A program made the position numbers and the translations under genes. Under the pieces are notes generated by a model. The model had not been told where the DNA came from. It saw nothing but the letters and a program-made list of their open reading frames with translations, and ran no database searches. Of a stretch of 21,720 nt of DNA, positions 7,285 through 13,017 are shown piece after piece; within the stretch, counting starts at the first letter, position 1; every line of letters begins with the position of its first letter. The stretch spans positions 1 through 21,720 of the forward strand of contig JBGUMQ010000062.1 in assembly GCA_045116915.1 (NCBI GenBank). The letters run 5' to 3'. This DNA comes from UBA9732 sp045116915. Lineage in GTDB: Bacteria; Spirochaetota; Spirochaetia; Sphaerochaetales; Sphaerochaetaceae.

Positions 7285-8915
7285 GCCTCCCTTGTCTCGT
7301 ATCTGTATCCCTGCTCCACAAGGAACCTCTGCCTGTTGGCCGAGAATTCCTCCTCGACTGTGTCCCGTGTGATCACGGAGTAGAAGAAACAGCTCTTCCT
7401 CTTGGGTCTGAGGATCCTGCCCAGCCTCTGGGCTTCCTCCTGACGTGAACCGAAGGTCCCCGATATCTGGATGGCCACCGAGGCGTCGGGAAGGTCGACC
7501 GCGAAGTTCGCCACCTTGGAGACGATGATGACCTTCTCCGAACCGTCCCTGAACCTGGCGTAGAGCTCGTCCCTCCTGCTGTTGGACGTGCTGCCGGTGA
7601 TGACAGGGAACCCGAAATGCCTGTGCACCTCCATGAGCTGGTCCAGATACTGGCCTATGATGATCATGCTCTCTCCCTTGTGCTTGGAAAGCAGTGCCTC
7701 CACCACGGCCATCTTGGCCCTGTTCATGCTGGCGATCTTGTACTTCTCCCTTTTGGGCGCGACGGCGTACGGGAGCTCCTGGTCGGAGGGAAGGGCGGTG
7801 CGGACCTCTATGCAGTATGCATCGGCTATCCAGCCGGCCTGCGAGAGGTCCGTCCACGGGATGTCGAACCTCTTGGGCCCGACAAGGCTGAACACATCCT
7901 CCTCACGGCCGTCCTCGCGGATCAGGGTCGCCGTCAGGCCCGCCCTGTACACGGACTGGAGTTCGGCGGTGATCTTGAAGACCGGCGCCGGCAGCATGTG
8001 GACCTCGTCGTAGATCACAAGGCCCCAGTTGCCTTCGCGGATGATGTTCATGTGCGGGTAGTCATCGTCCTTGGATGCCCGGTATGTCAATACCTGGTAG
8101 GTGCATACGGTGATGGGGCGCAGCTCCTTGCGCTCGCCCGAGTACTCGCCGATGAGATCGGGGTCGATGTCCGTCTTGGCACGCATCTCGCTTATCCACT
8201 GGTGGACGGCCACGACGTTGGGGCACAGCACCAGGGTGCGGGTCCGCAGATGCGCCATCAGGCTCAGACCGACGACCGTCTTCCCGCTGCCGCAGGGCAT
8301 GACTATAGTCCCGAATCCGGTGCCGGGGCCCATGTCGCCAAGAATCGATTCCACGGCGAGCTTCTGGTAGTCCCTAAGTTCCACATTCAGGTCCATGGGG
8401 ACCGGTTCGGACTTGGAAAGCGGTATGCGGTCGTCAACGGGGTAGCCGCGGCGGATGAGCTCCAGCTTGGCCGTGCCCCTGTCGTACCTGCGGATCGTGA
8501 AGCGCGAGGGGTCATCTGTCCTGCCGAGAATGCCGCCAAGGTTCTTGTCAGATGAGACAGCCATGGCGATGAAAGGATCCGAAACGGACAGCACGTACGA
8601 CCCGTCGTCGCCCGGAGTCAGTACGAGTTTCCCGAAACGGGACGAGATGTCCTCTATGTAGGTGCGTACCGCATGCGGGATATCGAAGCGCGACCATCTT
8701 TCCAGACGCTCCAGGATCCCGGAGGCGGACAGGCCGGCGCTTGCGGCGTTCCACAACGAGATGGCGCTTATGAAGTAGGTGTGGACGTGTTCGGGCGCCT
8801 TGACCAGCTCGCTGAATGCGATTATCTGATCCCTGCAGTTGTTCGCTGCCTCCGAGTGCACGTCCAACATGAGCGTCCTGTCGCTCTGCACTATCAACGG
8901 CCTGTCATCCTGCAT
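7281..8915 (-). CDS. XPB-type superfamily 2 DNA helicase
   Basis: This 544-residue protein is a 3'-5' SF2 DNA helicase of the bacterial/archaeal XPB group, homologous to the TFIIH repair helicase. An N-terminal damage-recognition-like region (about 1-180) precedes the motor. Motif Q is at LRDYQKLAV, motif I is MPCGSGKT (about 206-213), motif II is DEVH (about 303-306), and motif III TATL runs directly into the XPB-specific RED motif (REDGRE, about 331-336). The second RecA domain has GSRQEEAQRLGRILRPK (motif VI, about 490-505). The ATG at 8915 has GGGGAG five to six bases upstream. The partner gene begins within its stop codon. A similar helicase is annotated in Treponema pallidum. Bacterial XPB unwinds DNA, but its repair pathway is not well defined. 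Confidence 0.92.
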   Translation of the reverse strand: MQDDRPLIVQSDRTLMLDVHSEAANNCRDQIIAFSELVKAPEHVHTYFISAISLWNAASAGLSASGILERLERWSRFDIPHAVRTYIEDISSRFGKLVLTPGDDGSYVLSVSDPFIAMAVSSDKNLGGILGRTDDPSRFTIRRYDRGTAKLELIRRGYPVDDRIPLSKSEPVPMDLNVELRDYQKLAVESILGDMGPGTGFGTIVMPCGSGKTVVGLSLMAHLRTRTLVLCPNVVAVHQWISEMRAKTDIDPDLIGEYSGERKELRPITVCTYQVLTYRASKDDDYPHMNIIREGNWGLVIYDEVHMLPAPVFKITAELQSVYRAGLTATLIREDGREEDVFSLVGPKRFDIPWTDLSQAGWIADAYCIEVRTALPSDQELPYAVAPKREKYKIASMNRAKMAVVEALLSKHKGESMIIIGQYLDQLMEVHRHFGFPVITGSTSNSRRDELYARFRDGSEKVIIVSKVANFAVDLPDASVAIQISGTFGSRQEEAQRLGRILRPKRKSCFFYSVITRDTVEEEFSANRQRFLVEQGYRYETREA

Positions 8916-8947
8916 ATCGCTCCCCCTGTGTGCCGGTTCGGGCGATA

Positions 8948-8956
8948 ATTATATCA
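8948..8956 (-). promoter_or_regulatory. Extended -10 promoter of the helicase operon
   Basis: On the minus strand TATAAT (8953 to 8948) is a perfect -10 hexamer preceded by TGA, giving the extended TGN form. No good -35 lies 17 bases upstream (TTCGAT). The predicted transcript starts near 8941, leaving about 26 bases of leader with a clear Shine-Dalgarno before the ATG at 8915. Confidence 0.6.
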
Positions 8957-9004
8957 CGGAAAACGGATTTATCGAACAGTTGGAGGTAAAGAAGTAGCGG
9001 GAAA

Positions 9005-9018
9005 TGCCGTTTCCGGCA
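9005..9018 (-). terminator. Weak hairpin downstream of the membrane-protein gene
   Basis: On the minus strand TGCCG-GAAA-CGGCA forms a five-pair stem with a GNRA-type tetraloop, starting 11 bases after the stop at 9029 and followed by TTTCCC. The stem and T-run are short, so termination may be partial. Confidence 0.3.
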
Positions 9019-9028
9019 GCGGTTTTTC

Positions 9029-9538
9029 TCAGCAGGAAGCCGTTTTCCTGATCCTGACGGCTGAGACCGTGCCCTGTGCGTACATGTCCGTCCTGCGGAT
9101 CCTTGACTTCTCGGCGATATCCAGGGAGTTTGTACGGCGTATCCTGTGTGTGGCTGTGGGCCGTCTGTCCGCGGTGATGCGGTATCTTATGGCACTGTGC
9201 TTCCTGACGTATTCGGCCTCGTTCAGGGCCTTGCGGTCCTCCGCGGCGTAGCGGTCCGGTTTCGTCCTCTGTGCGAATGCGATGATCGTCAGAAGCCAGA
9301 TGACGGAGACACCCAGCAGGAAGATGGCGGCATATGAGGCCACGGTGGAGATCCGCTCTCCAGCGATATCCGATGCGGTTGCGATCAGACAGACCGTGGA
9401 TCCGGCCAGAAGGGCAAGGCTCATCGCCATGGGGATGAGCCATACCGGACCGCGCCTGGATGCGGTGAGCCTTATGCAGAAAAGCACGCAGAAGAAGTCA
9501 AGTACAACTGTAGCAAGCGGATAGAGGTATTCTGTCAT
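9029..9538 (-). CDS. Small membrane protein with three predicted helices and basic C-terminal tail
   Basis: I do not recognise a family. The 169-residue protein has hydrophobic segments at about 5-25, 34-56 and 66-89, which should span the cytoplasmic membrane. A hydrophilic, very basic tail of about 80 residues follows. The tail carries a repeated short pattern, RYRIT, HRIRRT, SRIRRT and VRIRKT, spaced 13-20 residues apart, which could bind nucleic acid or acidic lipid; that is speculation. The start is placed at the ATG at 9538 because AGGTG lies five bases upstream; a GTG directly before it (9541) is also in frame. The gene is divergent from dgt, and an inverted repeat lies between them. 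Codon use matches the neighbours, so recent transfer is not suggested. Confidence 0.65.
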   Translation of the reverse strand: MTEYLYPLATVVLDFFCVLFCIRLTASRRGPVWLIPMAMSLALLAGSTVCLIATASDIAGERISTVASYAAIFLLGVSVIWLLTIIAFAQRTKPDRYAAEDRKALNEAEYVRKHSAIRYRITADRRPTATHRIRRTNSLDIAEKSRIRRTDMYAQGTVSAVRIRKTASC

Positions 9539-9546
9539 CACGCACC

Positions 9547-9577
9547 TATGGAATTATTCCTTCCATAATGATACCAT
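9547..9577 (+). promoter_or_regulatory. Candidate dgt promoter with overlapping inverted repeat
   Basis: TACCAT (9572-9577), preceded by TGA, forms an extended -10; 17 bases upstream is a weak -35, TGGAAT (9549-9554). The transcript would start near 9584, leaving a leader with GAGGA before the ATG at 9602. A perfect inverted repeat TATGGAA (9547-9553) / TTCCATA (9561-9567) covers the -35 and spacer, a position suited to an operator serving both divergent genes. Confidence 0.4.
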
Positions 9578-9601
9578 ACACGTGAAGATGAGGAAATAGC
9601 C

Positions 9602-10747
9602 ATGCCATTCAAAAATGAACTGCCGGACAGCGTTCTCACATCAAGGGTGAAGTCAAGGACAGGAGTCGATGTCAGGTCTCCGTACTACAGGGACACGACC
9701 GCGATCATACACAGCTCCCCGTTCAGGCGTCTCAAGCACAAGACGCAGGTGTTCTTCGCACCCAGCAACGACCATATCTGCACCAGGATGGAGCACGTCC
9801 TGCATGTCGCATCCATCGCCACGGCGATCTGCAGGGCCATGGGCCTGGACGACGAGATGGCGTGGGCCATCGGAATGGGGCACGACCTGGGGCACACTCC
9901 GTTCGGGCACATAGGGGAGTTCATCCTGTCGGACCTGATGGTGAAGAACGGGTTCAAGCCCTTCGAGCATGAGATCAACGGTCTGCGTGTGGTCGATTTC
10001 CTCTCACACCTCAATCTCACGTATGCTGTCAGGGACGGCATCATCAGCCACTGCGGCGAGCACTTCATCAGATCGCTTTCACCGGATTTCCGTGTGAAGG
10101 ACCTCGACTCGATCACCACAAAGGTCGGGATCAGACCGGCCACATGGGAAGGCTGCGTGGTTCGCTTCTCCGACCAGATCGCTTACCTGGGACGCGATTT
10201 CGAGGATGCCTCCAGGCTGGGCATAGTCTCAAGGGCCGAAATCCCCGCGATCTGCACAAAAGTACTGGGCTCCACAAACGGCGAGATAATCAACACACTT
10301 GTGGAGAATATGATCAGCACCTCGGAGAAGGAGGGGTGCATCGCGTTCAGCGAGGATGTGTTCGAGGCCGTCAAGGTGATGAAGGACTTCAACTACAAGC
10401 ACATCTACCTTTCCCCCATGCTGGAGGGCTATGAGAAGTACTTCAGACGCCTGATCAACCTCATCTACGAGTACCTGAGCGAACTGCTGGACCGCAACGG
10501 TTTCGAACGCGAACCGTACCTCAAGGAAGGCAACATGCTCAGCGCGGGATTCTACAACTTCATCGTGGAGAAGAAGGATTCGTACCTCGAGCATGACGGG
10601 AATCTGGACAGGATAGTGTTCGACTACATCTCGGGCATGAGCGACAACTTCTGCATAGACTGCGGGAACGAGATCCTCAGGCCGGAACATCTGAACGAGT
10701 CGATAGAAAGGTCCCTTACGGGAAAGTGGTTCGACGCGGTCAGATGA
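9602..10747 (+). CDS. dgt: Deoxyguanosinetriphosphate triphosphohydrolase (HD-domain dNTPase)
   Basis: This HD-domain enzyme hydrolyses dGTP or other dNTPs to the deoxynucleoside and triphosphate, limiting dNTP pools. The 381 residues show the N-terminal RDTTAIIHSSPFRRLKHKTQ block, then the metal-binding set: His65 in RMEHVLHV, His94-Asp95 in GMGHDLGHTPFGH, and the later Asp near residue 191 in FSDQIAYLGRD. This matches the bacterial Dgt type of roughly 340-400 residues. The ATG has a moderate GAGGA site upstream. The gene ends back to back with the ACT-domain gene, with no bases between the two stop codons, and nrdR lies about 850 bases further on, so two dNTP-related genes are close together. 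Substrate preference between dGTP and a mixed set cannot be read from sequence. Confidence 0.93.
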   Translation: MPFKNELPDSVLTSRVKSRTGVDVRSPYYRDTTAIIHSSPFRRLKHKTQVFFAPSNDHICTRMEHVLHVASIATAICRAMGLDDEMAWAIGMGHDLGHTPFGHIGEFILSDLMVKNGFKPFEHEINGLRVVDFLSHLNLTYAVRDGIISHCGEHFIRSLSPDFRVKDLDSITTKVGIRPATWEGCVVRFSDQIAYLGRDFEDASRLGIVSRAEIPAICTKVLGSTNGEIINTLVENMISTSEKEGCIAFSEDVFEAVKVMKDFNYKHIYLSPMLEGYEKYFRRLINLIYEYLSELLDRNGFEREPYLKEGNMLSAGFYNFIVEKKDSYLEHDGNLDRIVFDYISGMSDNFCIDCGNEILRPEHLNESIERSLTGKWFDAVR

Positions 10748-11410
10748 TCAGCGGGTCCTCTGCAGGTCCTGCAGGACGCGGTAGGCCTCGAAGCTGTCCG
10801 TACGCTTTATCACGAACGACAATTCCTCCACGGTGGAGAATATCTCCAGCACGTTGATGCTGCTCCATGCAAGGCGTCGCGCCGATTCGTAGACGATGCC
10901 GGGATTCTGTATCTCGGGCGAACCCCAGACCATGGAGATCGCGGCCATGTCCGTCTGCCTGTAGAGGAGTGTGCTTCCCTTTGTCATCTCCTCGATATCC
11001 GGAAGGAGGGCCTCGGAGACCCCGATGGTCACCGTGTTGGCGCTGGTGAGCACGTTCAGGAAGCAGTTGGCACCGTTGCGGGCGGCCGTCTTGTAGAGGA
11101 GCCCGATCCTCTGGACCAGCTCGGGGGTCTTCACGAAATCCAGATAGGCGATGTTCGTGTGCACGACCAGCGTGTACTTGAGGTTCTCCACCGCCGGTTC
11201 CCCGTCCGTCTTCTGGAGGTCCACGCCGTAGCGCCTGAGCGCCATGATTATGGCCGTCTCCTTCACATCCTTCCCGCACGACAGCGAGACCTCCTCCCTG
11301 ATGCTCTGTGCGAAATTGGAGTAGTTGAGGAATCCCTTCCTCAGGACATCCCTCAGAAACGGTGTCTTGTCGACTATCTCCCTGACCTTTCTGCTTACGG
11401 ACTCTGACAT
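10748..11410 (-). CDS. ACT-domain protein of unknown ligand
   Basis: This 220-residue soluble protein has no enzyme domain that I recognise. The N-terminal 60 residues are charged and helical, with FLRDVLRKGFLNYSNFAQSI, and might include a helix-turn-helix. The C-terminal part (about 150-215) fits an ACT domain, a small-molecule-binding regulatory fold: ISMVWGSPEIQNPGIVYESA, then INVLEIFSTVEELSFVI. The middle region (about 80-145) may be a second, more divergent ACT repeat. ACT domains often bind amino acids, so an amino-acid sensor or regulator is plausible, but the target is unknown. Its ATG is preceded by GGAGGT and a good promoter. It lies between dgt and nrdR, convergent with the first and divergent from the second. 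Confidence 0.75.
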   Translation of the reverse strand: MSESVSRKVREIVDKTPFLRDVLRKGFLNYSNFAQSIREEVSLSCGKDVKETAIIMALRRYGVDLQKTDGEPAVENLKYTLVVHTNIAYLDFVKTPELVQRIGLLYKTAARNGANCFLNVLTSANTVTIGVSEALLPDIEEMTKGSTLLYRQTDMAAISMVWGSPEIQNPGIVYESARRLAWSSINVLEIFSTVEELSFVIKRTDSFEAYRVLQDLQRTR

Positions 11411-11443
11411 GGCAACCTCCGTTATTATTCCGGTTTATTTGTT

Positions 11444-11472
11444 ATTATACTAACAGATGGTTCCGAATGCAA
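11444..11472 (-). promoter_or_regulatory. Promoter of the ACT-domain gene
   Basis: On the minus strand TTGCAT (11472 to 11467), a 17-base spacer and a perfect TATAAT (11449 to 11444) form a sigma-70-type promoter. Transcription should start near 11437, with a leader of about 27 bases carrying GGAGGT before the ATG at 11410. Confidence 0.65.
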
Positions 11473-11494
11473 CAGGATTTTGGGCTATCCGGCT

Positions 11495-11570
11495 CATTGT
11501 AGTGTGTTTTTCGAGGCTGTTATAAGAAATTACACGAACTGTAGACACTAGAACCATTGTAGTGTATCAT
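11495..11570 (+). promoter_or_regulatory. nrdR promoter with 60-bp-spaced repeats and overlapping inverted repeat
   Basis: TAGACA (11542-11547), five of six to the -35 consensus, a 17-base spacer and TATCAT (11565-11570) form the promoter; the start is near 11577. The 11-mer CATTGTAGTGT occurs twice, at 11495-11505 and 11555-11565, exactly 60 bases apart. The second copy also pairs with ACACTA (11545-11550), giving ACACTA-N9-TAGTGT across the spacer. The half-sites recall an NrdR box (ACACTA-N4-TAGTGT), but the spacing is nine instead of four, so autoregulation is only a suggestion. Confidence 0.55.
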
Positions 11571-11597
11571 TCTCCTACCAAGGAGAAAGAGAACACT

Positions 11598-12065
11598 ATG
11601 AGATGTCCTGCATGCGGAGCGATAGAAGACAAGGTCCTGGAGACAAGGACAACGGGAAACGGCAGCGCCATGAGAAGGCGCCGCGTCTGCCTCGGCTGCG
11701 GGTACAGGTTCACGAGCTATGAACGTGTGGAGGACAAGCCCATCACCGTCATCAAGCGCAACGGGGACTACCAGAACTTCGACATCTCCAAGATCGAGCG
11801 CGGGATCCGCATGTGCACCGACAAGCGCAACATCGACTCCGAGGTGATAGAGAACCTGATCGGCGACATCGAGGAGGCCATCAAGATCCAGGCCGGCCCC
11901 AAACACGAGATCACCAGCACGGCCATCGGAGAGGAGACCCTCAAGCAGCTCTACAAGGTGGACAAGGTCGCGTACATCCGTTTCGCGTCGGTCTACCGCG
12001 CTTTCGACAATGTGGAGCAGTTCGTGAAGGAGATCGAGTTCCTGGCCCAGAAGGCGCAGGCCTGA
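11598..12065 (+). CDS. nrdR: Transcriptional repressor NrdR
   Basis: NrdR is a zinc-ribbon/ATP-cone repressor that senses ATP and dATP and represses ribonucleotide reductase genes by binding paired boxes. The 155 residues carry the zinc ligands Cys3, Cys6, Cys31 and Cys34, the DNA-contacting RRRRVC stretch, FTSYERVE, and an ATP-cone beginning VIKRNGDYQNFDISKI. The length is exactly typical. The start at 11598 is fixed by AAGGAG 11 bases upstream and by the invariant MRCPxCG N-terminus; earlier in-frame codons are ignored. The gene is monocistronic here and ends back to back with the downstream convergent gene. No ribonucleotide reductase gene lies in the window, so its main targets are elsewhere. 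Confidence 0.97.
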   Translation: MRCPACGAIEDKVLETRTTGNGSAMRRRRVCLGCGYRFTSYERVEDKPITVIKRNGDYQNFDISKIERGIRMCTDKRNIDSEVIENLIGDIEEAIKIQAGPKHEITSTAIGEETLKQLYKVDKVAYIRFASVYRAFDNVEQFVKEIEFLAQKAQA

Positions 12066-12965
12066 TCAGTACATCCTGATGTTCTCCTGCATCCAGGCGA
12101 TGCAGCTTTTGTTCCCCACCAGAATCGGCAGACGTATCTGCTTCCTCTCCAGAAGCAGGCGGTCGTCGTATTCCACCTCGCTTCCGTCGATGTAGCACAG
12201 GTCCAGTCCGCTCTTGGCCAGGATGCCGTGTGCGGCCGCCACGTCCCATGCATAGCAGTACGGATTTATCGTGCAGTCCAGGTTGGAGAAGACCGCAGGG
12301 GCCAGCAGGTGGAGGATGCCGCTTCCGAATGAGCGGAGCTTGCCGTTATAATGGCTCATATCGAAATGGTTCAGTATATTCGAACCGATCACCAGCTGTT
12401 TCGGGACATCGTAATGCTCGGGAACCTTGTGCTCCTTCCCGTTGAGGAATATCCTGGAATCTCCCGGCATCGTGCAGATGAAGAGGTCCTGCGTCCCGAT
12501 TCCGAAGCGGGGTGCGTAGACTATCGCGCCGCAGACCTTCCTGTCTGAATCCAGTATCCCCAGTGCCACGCACCATGATGGAAGTCCCTGGCTGTATGCA
12601 TCCGTCCCGTCGATGGGATCCAGCACGAAAGTGAAGCGTGCGCCGTCCCTGAAATCCTTCAGGTCGGTCTCCTCCGTGATGATGTTGCAGTCCGGATAGA
12701 GTTCGCGGATCCTGGCTGTCGCGGCGTCGGAGACCGCAAGGTCCGTCTCCGTGAGGATGGATCCGTCGTACTTGAACGACCTGTGGATGTTGGCCTGGTT
12801 GGCTCTGGCGGCCTCGCCGCACTGGCGTATGGCGCTGCAGAGTCCGAAGAAAGCTGTCCCGTCCGCATCCTTGGGCAGGAATCCGTACCTGTCTGAAGGC
12901 TGTTCCTCATCCACCCTGATCCTGGTGATCGTCTCATCCGTCTTCGAAAGCGTGGTCTCCTGCAT
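12066..12965 (-). CDS. Inositol monophosphatase-family phosphatase (IMPase/CysQ-like)
   Basis: This 299-residue enzyme belongs to the Mg-dependent, lithium-sensitive phosphatase family that includes inositol monophosphatase and 3'(2'),5'-bisphosphate nucleotidase (CysQ). The metal-binding signatures are present: EETD near residue 97, DPIDGTD at 116-122, and WDVAAAHGIL from residue 240. Substrate cannot be assigned; the long insertions after DPIDGTD fit neither a minimal SuhB nor a clear CysQ. The ATG at 12965 has a perfect AAGGAGG upstream. The gene is divergent from mfd with a 52-base gap, and its stop lies directly against the nrdR stop. Confidence 0.85.
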   Translation of the reverse strand: MQETTLSKTDETITRIRVDEEQPSDRYGFLPKDADGTAFFGLCSAIRQCGEAARANQANIHRSFKYDGSILTETDLAVSDAATARIRELYPDCNIITEETDLKDFRDGARFTFVLDPIDGTDAYSQGLPSWCVALGILDSDRKVCGAIVYAPRFGIGTQDLFICTMPGDSRIFLNGKEHKVPEHYDVPKQLVIGSNILNHFDMSHYNGKLRSFGSGILHLLAPAVFSNLDCTINPYCYAWDVAAAHGILAKSGLDLCYIDGSEVEYDDRLLLERKQIRLPILVGNKSCIAWMQENIRMY

Positions 12966-12981
12966 AAGCGGCCGTTCCTCC

Positions 12982-13010
12982 TTGAACTCATTTGTCTGTT
13001 GTGGTACTTT
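12982..13010 (+). promoter_or_regulatory. Candidate mfd promoter, predicted leaderless
   Basis: TTGAAC (12982-12987), a 17-base spacer and TACTTT (13005-13010), preceded by TGG (extended -10), lie with the -10 only seven bases before the mfd ATG. The transcript should begin at about 13017, so the mRNA would have no leader. No Shine-Dalgarno is visible. The AAGGAGG of the opposite-strand gene overlaps this promoter. Confidence 0.55.
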
Positions 13011-13017
13011 TTCCCCG

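Noticed and set aside
7285..7857. Upstream extension of the helicase-partner frame
   Set aside because: It lies within the helicase gene in another frame and its Gly/Arg/Gln-rich translation looks like a shadow; the ATGA overlap gives a natural start.
11545..11565. Canonical NrdR box at the nrdR promoter
   Set aside because: The half-sites match but the spacer is nine bases instead of four, so I list it as an inverted repeat only.
12751..13017. Upstream extension of the mfd frame by 89 codons
   Set aside because: The extension lies antisense to the phosphatase gene, has no Mfd similarity, and the family match starts just after 13018.
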